A stretch of DNA of 64,000 nucleotides from Brevibacterium marinum (GTDB lineage Bacteria > Actinomycetota > Actinomycetes > Actinomycetales > Brevibacteriaceae): the NCBI RefSeq assembly GCF_011927955.1, contig NZ_JAATJN010000001.1, positions 3,038,001 through 3,102,000 on the forward strand, given 5' to 3'. A program made the translations under genes and the position numbers. The notes beneath the pieces were generated by a model. It was not told where the DNA came from, searched no databases, and saw nothing but the letters and a program-made list of their open reading frames with translations. Of the stretch, positions 1 to 6,569 are shown one piece after another; positions within the stretch are counted from its first letter, which is position 1; each line of letters opens with the position of its first letter.

Positions 1-150
1 TACCTCAATAGCTTCCCATACGAGACTGACACGAGTGATCAGACCCGCCGTTCGGTGTGTCGCAGAAGGTGAGCACAGCGAAGCCGTCGAGGGTGCCCAA
101 ACTACTCGGCGCCGCATCGGGAGGCAACTCGGAGTCGTGGACGCAAACGA

Positions 151-177
151 GCCCGGACGGCGCTGCGCCGTCCGGGC
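151..177 (-). terminator. Hairpin downstream of clpP2
   Basis: Two 13-nt perfect complementary arms (151-163 and 165-177) lie 20 bp past the clpP2 stop. On the minus strand they are followed by TCGTTTGCGT, which is only modestly U-rich, so termination efficiency is uncertain. Bases 1-150 hold no gene I can support; clpX, which often follows clpP2 in actinobacteria, is not visible before the window edge. Confidence 0.5.
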
Positions 178-196
178 CCGATCGTCGACGTCGGTC

Positions 197-847
197 TCAG
201 ACGTCTTTGCGAGAGGTCAGCACCTGGTCGACGAGACCGTAGTCCTTCGCCTGCTCGGCTGTCAGGAAGAGGTCGCGCTCGATGTCGTTCGAAACCTGTT
301 CCGGCGACTTGTCGGAGTGGTCGGACAGGGTCGTCTCCAACCACTGGCGCATGCGGAAGACCTCAGCGGCCTGGATCTCGATGTCCGAGGCCTGCCCCTG
401 CCCCTGGCCCTCCATCGCCGGCTGGTGGATGAGGACTCGAGCGTTGGGCAGCGCCAGACGCTTGCCGGGTGCGCCGGCGGCGAGCAGAACCGCAGCTGCC
501 GAGGCGGCCTGACCGAGGCAGACCGTCTGGATCTCCGGCTTGATGTACTGCATCGTGTCGTAGATCGCGGTCATGGCCGTGAACGAGCCGCCCGGTGAAT
601 TGATGTAGAGCGTGATGTCGCGGTCCGGATCCTGCGATTCGAGGACCAGCAACTGGGCCATGACGTCATCGGCGCTCGTGTCGTCGACCTGGACGCCCAG
701 GAAGATGACGCGGTCGTCGAAGAGCTTCGTGTAGGGGTCCTGGCGTTTGAAGCCGTAGGGAGTCCGCTCCTCGAACTGCGGCATCACATAGCGCGACTGC
801 GGCATGTTCCCGGCGGTTGATCCTGGCATAAAGTTCATTGAATTCAT
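197..847 (-). CDS. clpP2: ATP-dependent Clp protease proteolytic subunit ClpP2
   Basis: This is a 216-aa serine peptidase of the ClpP family, a cytoplasmic subunit of the Clp barrel that degrades proteins unfolded by ClpX or ClpC. The ClpP signature is intact: the nucleophile Ser in GQAASAAAV, the catalytic His in LIHQP and the Asp in NDIERD. The N-terminal [12 protein letters not shown] segment is typical of the actinobacterial ClpP2 paralogue. It lies 17 bp downstream of clpP1 and is evidently cotranscribed. In actinobacteria the two subunits form a mixed ClpP1P2 complex that is usually essential. An AAGGAAG ribosome site sits very close to the first ATG, so the second ATG at 838 is an alternative start. 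Confidence 0.96.
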   Translation of the reverse strand: MNSMNFMPGSTAGNMPQSRYVMPQFEERTPYGFKRQDPYTKLFDDRVIFLGVQVDDTSADDVMAQLLVLESQDPDRDITLYINSPGGSFTAMTAIYDTMQYIKPEIQTVCLGQAASAAAVLLAAGAPGKRLALPNARVLIHQPAMEGQGQGQASDIEIQAAEVFRMRQWLETTLSDHSDKSPEQVSNDIERDLFLTAEQAKDYGLVDQVLTSRKDV

Positions 848-864
848 TCTTCCTTGACTCCCAC

Positions 865-1476
865 TCAGTTGTCGGTGACGTCGGACGAACGGGTCACCAT
901 CTTGTCGATGAAGCCGTAATCGAGGGCTTCCTCGGCGGTGAACCAGTGGTCGCGGTCGTTGTCCTTGAGGATCTGCTCCAGAGACTTGCCCGTCTGTTCG
1001 GCCGTGAGCTCTGCCATCTGCTTCTTCATGTGCAGAATCAGCTCTGCCTGGATCTTGATGTCGGTGGCTGTACCGCCGATGCCGCCGAGCGGCTGGTGCA
1101 TGAGGATGCGGGCGTGCGGGGTGGCGTACCGTTTCCCCGGTGCACCGGACGACAGCAGGAACTGCCCCATCGAGGCGGCCATTCCCATGGCAACCGTCGA
1201 TACGTCCGGATTGATGTACTGCATCGTGTCGTAGATCGCCATTCCCGCGGTGACAGAACCGCCCGGCGAATTGATGTACAGCGAGATGTCCGCGTCGGGA
1301 TCCTCCGCCGCCAGCAGCATCATCTGTGCACAGATCGCATTGGCGTTGGAGTCACGCACTTCCGAACCGAGCCAGATGATGCGCTCTTTGAGCAGACGAT
1401 TGAAGATATGGTCGTCGAGACCCATTGCCCCACCTGCGTCGAGGCCGACGGGCGCTGTCATGTCGTGTGCGCTCAC
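865..1476 (-). CDS. clpP1: ATP-dependent Clp protease proteolytic subunit ClpP1
   Basis: This is a 203-aa ClpP-family peptidase and the partner of ClpP2 in the heteromeric Clp protease. Catalytic residues are visible: Ser in MGMAASMGQ, His in LMHQP and Asp in KDNDRDHW. It starts at a GTG preceded by AGGAG with about 6 nt spacing. It follows tig on the same strand across 259 bp that contains a hairpin, so it may have its own promoter. The tig-clpP1-clpP2 order is standard for actinobacteria and couples nascent-chain folding with degradation. Confidence 0.96.
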   Translation of the reverse strand: MSAHDMTAPVGLDAGGAMGLDDHIFNRLLKERIIWLGSEVRDSNANAICAQMMLLAAEDPDADISLYINSPGGSVTAGMAIYDTMQYINPDVSTVAMGMAASMGQFLLSSGAPGKRYATPHARILMHQPLGGIGGTATDIKIQAELILHMKKQMAELTAEQTGKSLEQILKDNDRDHWFTAEEALDYGFIDKMVTRSSDVTDN

Positions 1477-1670
1477 GTTTCACTCCTGTTGGTCTTTGAT
1501 TGGCTTGATATGGACTCTAACTGCTCACCGGTCGGTTTTAGTCCGCCGAAGCGCCCGTGTTCGCCATCAGCGTGATCGCGTCCGGGATTCCCCGGTCCGC
1601 ACGGAGGAACGTCCGCGGCGAGGAACGAGCGAGGCGGCACCTGCGGCGAGCAGGTTGCGTGAATGCCGAA

Positions 1671-1702
1671 CGGTGGGCACGGAATCCATCCGTACCCACC
1701 GT
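1671..1702 (-). terminator. Hairpin downstream of tig
   Basis: Arms CGGTGGGCACGGA and TCCGTACCCACCG pair with one mismatch around a short loop, 34 bp past the tig stop. On the minus strand TTCGGCATTC follows, so the U-tract is poor. It probably separates tig from clpP1 at least partly. Confidence 0.45.
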
Positions 1703-1735
1703 TCGACGATGATCCGCCGCCGAGGCGGTCCGACG

Positions 1736-3091
1736 TCAGTTCTTGTCGTCGACTTCGGCGTCGGTCACGACGACGCTCTCGGAGCCCTCGGCATCCTCGG
1801 GCGCTTCGTCCTCCGGCGGGGAGGTGAATTCCTCCATGTCGATGACATTGCCGTTGGTGTCCTTGACGATGGCGCCCGCGAGGGCGGCGGCCAGCGCCTT
1901 GCGACGTGTGACCTCTCCGACCAGTGCGTTGACCTGCCCGGAGTTGTCCAGCATCTGCGCGAACTCGTTCGGGTTCATTCCGTACTGCTGCGAGGCGGAG
2001 ATGAGGTACTCGATGAGTTCCGGCTGAGTCACCTCGACCTCCTCGGCCTCGGAGATCGCATCGAGGATGAACTGGGTGCGCAGATTGCGCTCAGTCTCCT
2101 CGGTGACCTCCTTGCGGTGCTCATCGTCGTCGACGCGGCTCTCCGACTCGAGGTGACGCTCGACCTCGTCGGCGACGATCTTCTCGGGAACGGGCACGTC
2201 GAGGGTCTCGGTCAGGGATTCGAGGACCTTGTCGCGTGCCTGTTCCCCCTGATCGGTCTCCTTCTGCTTCCCGGCCTGCTCGCGCAGATCCTCGCGCAGC
2301 TCGGCGATCGTGTCGAACTCGCTGGCCAACTGGGCGAAGTCGTCGTCGGCCTCCGGAAGCTCCCGGACCTTGACGGCGCTGAGAGTGATCGACACGGAGC
2401 CGGTCTCACCGGCGTGCTCTCCACCGGCGAAAGTGGTTTCGAACGTCGTCGTCTCTTCCGCGGACAGGCCGTCGAGGGCCTCGTCCATGCCTTCGAGCAT
2501 CGTTCCGGCACCGACCTGGTAGGAGATGTCGGACGCGGTGTCGATCTCCTCTCCGTCGATGGTGGCGACGAGGTCGAGGGTCACGAAGTCGTCCTTGGCT
2601 GCGGGGCGGTCGACGGAGCTCAGGGTTCCGAAGCGGGTGCGCAGCTGCTCGAGTTCGGCATCGACGTCTTCTTCGGTGACCTCGATCGGGTCGACCTCGA
2701 CGCTGATGGAGTCGTAGGCGGGCAGTGTGATCTCGGGGCGCACATCGACCTCGACCGTGAAGGTCAGGTCGCCGTCTTCAGTGCCGTCCAGGCCGGGGAC
2801 CTCGGAGATCTCGACCTCGGGCTGACCCATCGGCTTGAGGTCGTTCTCCTCGACGGCATCGCGGTAGAACCCGTCGAGACCGTTGTTGACGGCCTCCTGG
2901 ATAACTGCCGGCCGGCCGATGCGCTGATCGATGATCTGCGCAGGGACCTTGCCCTGACGGAAGCCCGGAACGGTGACCTGGGCACCGATGGTCTTGTATG
3001 CCTCGTCGACGCTCGGCTTGAGTTCGGCGTATGGGACATCCACGCTGATCTTGACCCGCGTGGGGTCGAGTTGCTCGACGGAGCTCTTCAC
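1736..3091 (-). CDS. tig: Trigger factor, ribosome-associated peptidyl-prolyl isomerase
   Basis: This 451-aa protein has the three-domain trigger factor layout. The N-terminal ribosome-binding domain carries the signature GFRQGKVP, a central FKBP-type PPIase domain has the TLDLVATIDGEEID segment, and a long helical C-terminal chaperone domain ends in an acidic Asp/Glu-rich tail. It binds the ribosome exit tunnel and shields nascent chains. I chose the GTG at 3091 (mature start MKSSVEQL) over an upstream TTG at 3106. It has AAAGG at proper spacing and matches the usual trigger-factor N-terminus. Confidence 0.95.
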   Translation of the reverse strand: MKSSVEQLDPTRVKISVDVPYAELKPSVDEAYKTIGAQVTVPGFRQGKVPAQIIDQRIGRPAVIQEAVNNGLDGFYRDAVEENDLKPMGQPEVEISEVPGLDGTEDGDLTFTVEVDVRPEITLPAYDSISVEVDPIEVTEEDVDAELEQLRTRFGTLSSVDRPAAKDDFVTLDLVATIDGEEIDTASDISYQVGAGTMLEGMDEALDGLSAEETTTFETTFAGGEHAGETGSVSITLSAVKVRELPEADDDFAQLASEFDTIAELREDLREQAGKQKETDQGEQARDKVLESLTETLDVPVPEKIVADEVERHLESESRVDDDEHRKEVTEETERNLRTQFILDAISEAEEVEVTQPELIEYLISASQQYGMNPNEFAQMLDNSGQVNALVGEVTRRKALAAALAGAIVKDTNGNVIDMEEFTSPPEDEAPEDAEGSESVVVTDAEVDDKN

Positions 3092-3198
3092 AGTGTGACC
3101 TTTCAAATTCGACAGTCATGCATATTCGGTCATCTGGTGACCTGGAGGGAGCGAAAGTCCACGATGAGATCGCGCACGTCCGCAAGACGCAGTCACCT

Positions 3199-3204
3199 AT
3201 ATTA
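3199..3204 (-). promoter_or_regulatory. Possible -10 box of the tig promoter
   Basis: TAATAT on the minus strand lies about 110 bp upstream of the tig GTG, in an unusually AT-rich patch for this genome. No convincing -35 hexamer is present. The rest of 3092-3337 shows nothing else I can name. Confidence 0.3.
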
Positions 3205-3337
3205 CGCGAAACACGGAAGAAAACACGAAATAGACGATGCTTGCGGCGACAGGAGTTCGCGAGGAGCGCAATCAGGCATCGGCCGGTCGGCAGCCGTCGA
3301 TCCGGTGGGGGCATCACCGCTTCGAGGCAGTGAAAAA

Positions 3338-3362
3338 CCGGCCGGACCATCGGTCCGACCGG
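3338..3362 (-). terminator. Original terminator of the tRNA-Gly gene, displaced by the insertion
   Basis: Two 11-nt arms (3338-3348, 3352-3362) pair with one mismatch and are followed on the minus strand by TTTTTCACTGC, a classical Rho-independent terminator. It sits immediately beyond the truncated tRNA-Gly 3' copy. The inference is that it terminated tRNA-Gly before the element split the locus. Confidence 0.7.
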
Positions 3363-3367
3363 CTCGC

Positions 3368-3411
3368 GGAGGGGATGACGGGAATCGAACCCGCACCATC
3401 AGTTTGGAAGA
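3368..3411 (-). repeat. Left attachment site: orphan 3' fragment of tRNA-Gly
   Basis: It is identical over 44 bp to 6082-6125. It runs from the tRNA 3' end into the anticodon loop (TTCC) and then diverges. It is followed by CG where the complete gene encodes the final CA of CCA, so this older chromosomal end apparently did not encode the CCA tail. It has no 5' half and is not a functional tRNA. Confidence 0.9.
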
Positions 3412-3473
3412 TTCCTGTTGCCCTCTGTGTCGCCCCAGGTCAGGCCGGGTCCTGTGTTTGTATTCGGACCAAA

Positions 3474-3492
3474 CGTGACCTTATATGACCTA
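3474..3492 (-). repeat. Paired AGGTCA site, left end, inverted copy
   Basis: On the minus strand this reads taggtcatataaggtcacg, two AGGTCA half-sites with 11-bp period. It equals the right-end site at 5990-6008 except in the 3-bp spacer, and is in the opposite orientation. It is a candidate arm-type binding site for the integrase or a directionality factor. The 3412-3552 stretch otherwise holds no gene. Confidence 0.65.
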
Positions 3493-3517
3493 ACTATACA
3501 CACTGAGTTCTAGAGGG

Positions 3518-3536
3518 TTCGGTCATGTTAGGTCAC
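3518..3536 (+). repeat. Paired AGGTCA site, left end, second copy
   Basis: This reads tcggtcatgttaggtcacg, one mismatch in the first half-site from the right-end copy plus spacer changes. It faces the 3474-3492 site, so the left end has a head-to-head pair while the right end has a single one. Confidence 0.6.
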
Positions 3537-3552
3537 GCCGTGTCGGCTGCGG

Positions 3553-3870
3553 TCACGAATCGGTGTCAGGCATCGATGACGAGTCCACTGGGCGCGGTGG
3601 TTCGGTGTCGAGGGCAGCGGCCAAGCGGATGGATTCGGGATCGAGTGGCGAGGAACCGGGCACGCTGTGGCGGGGGCGAGCGTCGAGGTCGGCCCGGTGG
3701 CGGCGGGCGAGTTCGTCGGCGACGGTGCGGGCTTCTCGGTCGCGGCGGTGGTGTCCGGCGGGGAAGTCGGCGGCCTTGAGTCGTTGCAGGTGCGCGAGCA
3801 GTGCGGTGGTCGTGGCTGTGCGCAGCCCCTGCGCGGAGAGTCCTCGGGGGTGGGGTCTGCGGTGTGTCAT
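3553..3870 (-). CDS. Hypothetical protein of the integrative element (105 aa)
   Basis: I do not recognise this protein. It is basic in its N-terminal half and has a helical-looking centre (TALLAHLQRLKAAD, then EARTVADELARRHRADL) with a Pro/Ser/Asp-rich tail. The ATG at 3870 has a purine-rich GAAGAGAA upstream, although the open frame continues to 3942. It lies 29 bp after the 99-aa gene and is last in the apparent four-gene operon, just inside the left end. DNA binding is possible from its charge, but no helix-turn-helix is evident. Confidence 0.5.
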   Translation of the reverse strand: MTHRRPHPRGLSAQGLRTATTTALLAHLQRLKAADFPAGHHRRDREARTVADELARRHRADLDARPRHSVPGSSPLDPESIRLAAALDTEPPRPVDSSSMPDTDS

Positions 3871-3899
3871 GGGTTGTGTTCTCTTCGTGGTTGTTGTGG

Positions 3900-4199
3900 T
3901 CAGTGCGGCAGGTTGCGATTGAATCGGCGACGGCGTTTGCATCCGCGCCGGGGGCGGTGTTCAGGCGGTTGGTAGTGGTCGGGGCGGTATCGTTCGGTCC
4001 TTTGGGCGCGTTCAATCTCGGTGGTGCGGTACCGGCGGCGGATTTCGACGGTGGTGGCGCGGTACTCGGTGGCTAGTGCGGTGTAGTCGTCGCCGGTGAT
4101 GTGGTCGAGTCGGTGGGCGAGATAGTCCCTGTGGGATTCGAGCCGGTCGAGCGGGACTCGACGCAGCTCAAGTCTCCAGGGATAGCGGTTGTTGGGCAT
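3900..4199 (-). CDS. Hypothetical Arg-rich protein of the integrative element (99 aa)
   Basis: No family was recognised. The protein begins MPNNRYPWRLELRRVPLDRL and contains a likely long helix (DRLESHRDYLAHRLDHITGD, then ALATEYRATTVEIRRRYR). It ends in a strongly basic RPRRGCKRRRRFNR tail that could bind nucleic acid. The ATG at 4199 has GGAAG at suitable spacing, which argues against the longer open frame from 4328. It starts 28 bp after the integrase stop and so is probably cotranscribed with it. A role as recombination directionality factor or small regulator is conceivable from position and charge only. Confidence 0.55.
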   Translation of the reverse strand: MPNNRYPWRLELRRVPLDRLESHRDYLAHRLDHITGDDYTALATEYRATTVEIRRRYRTTEIERAQRTERYRPDHYQPPEHRPRRGCKRRRRFNRNLPH

Positions 4200-4227
4200 G
4201 GTGACTTCCGTTCGGTTGGTGGTGGGG

Positions 4228-5712
4228 TTAGCTGATCGCGGCGAGGTGGCCGCGTCGGGTGCCGAATGCCAGCCGGGCCGGTGCCCGGCGATGATGAGCA
4301 CCAGCAGTGTCCGTGTCGGCTCGGTCATTCGGCAACGGTTCGGGGTCAGCCGCTGGGGTGCTCGGCCCGGTCGGGGTCGGGTCCGTCGGACTCGGATTCG
4401 GGGTGGTCCCGGTCGTGTTCGTGAGTTGGTCGAGCCGGTCGGCTAATGCACGGTCGCGGTCGTTTCCGGCGTGCTGATAGATCGCAGCCGCCCGGGCCGT
4501 GGAGTGACCAATCCGGGCTTGCAGTTCAGCCTGAGTCGCCCCGGCTTGCGCAGCCAGCGTCGCCCCGGTGTGGCGCAGGTGATGCCAGGCGATATCGGGC
4601 CGGTCAATGGCCAGTCGTGCCCTGCGCATCACCCCGGACCGGGTAGACGCGGTGACGGGGTTGCCGTGGCCGGTGGTGAACATCAGCGCATCGGGGTCGG
4701 TGCCGGTGTGCTGGTCGAGGTGGTCGGCCAGGACCGGCAGGATTGAACGCGGCAGGTTCACGGTGCGTCGGCCAGCGGCGGACTTTGGCGGACCATAGGC
4801 GACGGGTTGGCCCGGGACTTCGACCAGGGTGCGGGCGACGGTGACAGTCGCGGCGTGCAGGTCGAGGTCGCCCCGGCGCAGGGCGAATGCTTCGCCGGGG
4901 CGTAGTCCCGACCAGGCGGCGATGAGCACGGCGGCACGGTAGCGGTCGGGCATCGCATCGGCCAGGGCCTCCACTTCGGGCGCGGTCAGGGGTCGGCGTT
5001 CGGGGTGCGGTGCTGTGCCCGCCCCTTTGACGTGGACCGGGTTCGCGGTGATCAGACCATCGCGCACGGCTTGCATGAGCACGGTCCGCAGCAGTCGGTA
5101 GGCACCGGCGGCAGCGGTCCGGCCCGGGTACTCCCCCGCCGTGGTCGGCATCGTCGGGGCCGGTGAACCGGCGGCAGTCCATGCGTCGAGCACATCGGTC
5201 GGCAGCTTGCCGGTCGGGGCCACGTCGAATCCGTGGCTCATCGCCCAGGCCCGGGCCGGATGCGGGCCGCGTCGGGACGTGCCCGACTGATCGAGGGCAG
5301 CAGCGCGGGTGCCGTCGAGCAGCGCGACGTACCAGGTGCGGACGAATCCCGGGGTCAGGGCTTGGATGGTCACCGTCGAGATATCGACCGGGGTCGTCGT
5401 CCCGACCGGGCACAGAATCCACGAATCGGCGGTACGCCGGTACAGGTCGAGGGTGCGCGGGCGCAGCGTCGCCTGAGCGTGGTCGAGGTAGTCGGCCAGG
5501 TACTGACCGACGGTGATTGCCGACGGCTTCGCGATGACGGGATTGTTGCCCAGCACTTCGGCATGGACCCGCACGCGCACGGCTTCGGCCTCTTGCCGGG
5601 TGGCGAACGTACCCGGCACTTTATGGCGGGTGCCGTCGGGAGCGGTGTAGCGGACCCGAAACCGCCCCGACGGCAACCGATCAATCGCCCCGAACACTGC
5701 CCGGGCCGTCAC
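4228..5712 (-). CDS. Tyrosine recombinase/integrase with an Lsr2-like insert
   Basis: This 494-aa site-specific recombinase is expected to integrate and excise the element at tRNA-Gly. The N-terminal AP2-like arm-binding part (about residues 8-55) is followed by a core-binding domain that starts near 65. The catalytic domain contains R271 (SGLRPGEA), K310, H377-x-x-R380 (WHHLRHTGATL), H403 and the nucleophile Y412 (AAIYQHAG). Residues about 152-182 interrupt the core-binding helices with RAWAMSHGFDV then GKLPTDVLDAWTAA, which resembles the C-terminal DNA-binding domain of Lsr2. A Pro/Thr/Asp-rich tail of about 60 residues follows the catalytic domain. The GTG at 5712 overlaps the upstream stop (GTGA), indicating translational coupling; a TTG at 5727 is less likely. 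Confidence 0.92.
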   Translation of the reverse strand: MTARAVFGAIDRLPSGRFRVRYTAPDGTRHKVPGTFATRQEAEAVRVRVHAEVLGNNPVIAKPSAITVGQYLADYLDHAQATLRPRTLDLYRRTADSWILCPVGTTTPVDISTVTIQALTPGFVRTWYVALLDGTRAAALDQSGTSRRGPHPARAWAMSHGFDVAPTGKLPTDVLDAWTAAGSPAPTMPTTAGEYPGRTAAAGAYRLLRTVLMQAVRDGLITANPVHVKGAGTAPHPERRPLTAPEVEALADAMPDRYRAAVLIAAWSGLRPGEAFALRRGDLDLHAATVTVARTLVEVPGQPVAYGPPKSAAGRRTVNLPRSILPVLADHLDQHTGTDPDALMFTTGHGNPVTASTRSGVMRRARLAIDRPDIAWHHLRHTGATLAAQAGATQAELQARIGHSTARAAAIYQHAGNDRDRALADRLDQLTNTTGTTPNPSPTDPTPTGPSTPAADPEPLPNDRADTDTAGAHHRRAPARLAFGTRRGHLAAIS

Positions 5713-5957
5713 AACACACCCCCACAAACGTCGGTGTCATCTTCGGGGGTGATGATCAGTGTGAGGAATGCCAGTGTGTCGGTGTCGGGCAGGTATCCGG
5801 CATCAAGTGCATCGGTGACAGTTTCGAGCGCGTAGAGGGTGTTGTCGGTGGCTTCGGGATACTGAGCGGTCAGGCAGGGACCGTCGCCGGGGACGTAGGT
5901 GAATGATCGTCCGGTGTAGAGGTTCGTGACGTTGAACGCTCTGTGCGCGGTGGACAT
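5709..5957 (-). CDS. Small acidic hypothetical protein coupled to the integrase (82 aa)
   Basis: It was not recognised. The sequence (start MSTAHRAFNVTNLYTGRSF) is acidic, has a helix-like ETVTDALDAGYL segment and ends PEDDTDVCGGVL. No DNA-binding motif or signal peptide is apparent. The ATG at 5957 has GGAAAGAA upstream, and its stop overlaps the integrase GTG by 4 nt. The integrase is therefore probably translated after it. As first gene of the element operon, adjacent to the right-end AGGTCA pair, it may control integrase level or direction; that is inference from position. Confidence 0.6.
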   Translation of the reverse strand: MSTAHRAFNVTNLYTGRSFTYVPGDGPCLTAQYPEATDNTLYALETVTDALDAGYLPDTDTLAFLTLIITPEDDTDVCGGVL

Positions 5958-5989
5958 GGCGTGTTCTTTCCGAACCCGGCCAGTCGAGT

Positions 5990-6008
5990 TAGGTCATTTT
6001 AGGTCACG
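5990..6008 (+). repeat. Paired AGGTCA site, right end
   Basis: taggtcattttaggtcacg carries two AGGTCA half-sites at 11-bp period, about one helical turn. It lies 33 bp upstream of the first element gene, so it could act as an integrase arm site, as an operator for the element operon, or both. Confidence 0.65.
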
Positions 6009-6050
6009 CTGGGGTGATTGAGGGTGTTGGTTTCTTCCCTACAAATGACT

Positions 6051-6078
6051 GTGTCGCCGCTGTGACCAGCGGCGACAC
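6051..6078 (-). terminator. Terminator of tRNA-Gly supplied by the element
   Basis: The arms GTGTCGCCGCT (6051-6061) and AGCGGCGACAC (6068-6078) form a perfect 11-bp stem with a 6-nt loop, 3 bp beyond the encoded CCA. On the minus strand AGTCATTTGT follows. Because this side of the 44-bp core belongs to the element, the element brings its own terminator for the rebuilt tRNA. Confidence 0.65.
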
Positions 6079-6080
6079 GG

Positions 6081-6154
6081 TGGAGGGGATGACGGGAATC
6101 GAACCCGCACCATCAGTTTGGAAGACTGAGGCTCTACCATTGAGCTACATCCCC
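6081..6154 (-). tRNA. tRNA-Gly(TCC)
   Basis: On the minus strand GGGGATG pairs with CATCCCC to form the acceptor, the anticodon stem is TCAGT/ACTGA with loop CTTCCAA (anticodon TCC), and the T loop is TTCGATT. CCA is encoded at the 3' end. The gene is a hybrid: the 5' half is chromosomal and the 3' half from the anticodon loop onward is the element copy. It should still be functional. Confidence 0.95.
6082..6125 (-). repeat. Right attachment site within tRNA-Gly
   Basis: This is the 44-bp copy identical to 3368-3411. Its inner boundary is in the anticodon loop, the usual crossover region for tyrosine integrases that use tRNA genes. Confidence 0.9.
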
Positions 6155-6168
6155 GTGTTGCGTTAATG

Positions 6169-6198
6169 ACTATAGTCGACATTCGCACCCGCCGCCAA
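6169..6198 (-). promoter_or_regulatory. Promoter of tRNA-Gly
   Basis: TTGGCG and TATAGT are separated by 18 bp on the minus strand, ending 15 bp before the tRNA 5' end. This fits a sigma-70-type stable-RNA promoter. It lies on the chromosomal side and survives the insertion. Confidence 0.5.
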
Positions 6199-6325
6199 AT
6201 CGATAGAAGATGACCCCCGTCACATCCTTCCGAGATCCCGGGGAGGTGAGCTGCATCCCATTCAGGAAGTCGGTCGAGACGGATGTGCATCCGGAGCCCG
6301 GCATGTGGTTAGATTGTCTTCGTCG

Positions 6326-6399
6326 CGGGATGTGGCGCAGCTTGGTAGCGCATCTGTTTTGGGAACAGAGGGTCGCAGGTTCAAATCCTGTCATCCCGA
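6326..6399 (+). tRNA. tRNA-Pro(TGG)
   Basis: The acceptor is CGGGATG/CATCCCG, the anticodon stem TCTGT/ACAGA has loop TTTGGGA (anticodon TGG), and the T arm contains GGTTCAAATCC. CCA is not encoded. It is divergent from tRNA-Gly, with a TTAGAT -10-like element 15 bp upstream. Confidence 0.95.
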
Positions 6400-6406
6400 C
6401 GATCGT

Positions 6407-6441
6407 GAAGCCGCTCGGACTCCGTTCCGAGTGGCTTCTTT
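6407..6441 (+). terminator. Terminator of tRNA-Pro
   Basis: Arms 6407-6419 and 6426-6438 form a 13-bp stem with one wobble and a 6-nt loop, followed by TTTC. It lies 7 bp after the tRNA. Confidence 0.75.
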
Positions 6442-6569
6442 CGCATTCACGGCCACTCGGCTCCATGTCTGCCAACTTCGTCTGCCGCCTTCGTGCCCAG
6501 CGGGATTCGGCCCCAGAGGAGACAATGGAGGTCCTGACCCCGATGACGAGGCCGAGAGGTGCGGCAATC

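Larger units (their letters stand above)
3368..6125. mobile_element. Compact tRNA-Gly integrative element, about 2.76 kb
   Basis: A 44-bp identical sequence covering the 3' half of tRNA-Gly(TCC) occurs at 3368-3411 and 6082-6125. The right copy belongs to the complete tRNA gene and the left copy is an orphan fragment. Between them lie a tyrosine recombinase, three small unidentified genes in the same orientation, and three copies of a paired AGGTCA motif near the ends. This is the standard outcome of site-specific integration into a tRNA anticodon loop. No conjugation, replication, capsid, toxin, resistance or known defence gene is recognisable, so it is either a minimal integrative element, a satellite or a remnant of a larger island. 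Confidence 0.88.

Noticed and set aside
3368-3411. Second tRNA-Gly gene
   Set aside because: Only the 3' half is present and pairing partners for acceptor and D arm are missing. It is an attachment-site duplicate.
1250-3478. Plus-strand open frame of 742 codons across clpP1 and tig
   Set aside because: It is antisense to tig with no domain, and the minus-strand trigger factor is unambiguous.
3900-4328. Longer 142-codon start for the 99-aa element gene
   Set aside because: The extension overlaps the integrase 3' end, and only the ATG at 4199 has a good ribosome-binding site.
6210-6569. N-terminal extension of the GSDH-like lipoprotein
   Set aside because: The extension would run through tRNA-Pro and its terminator; the signal peptide and ribosome site begin at 6570.
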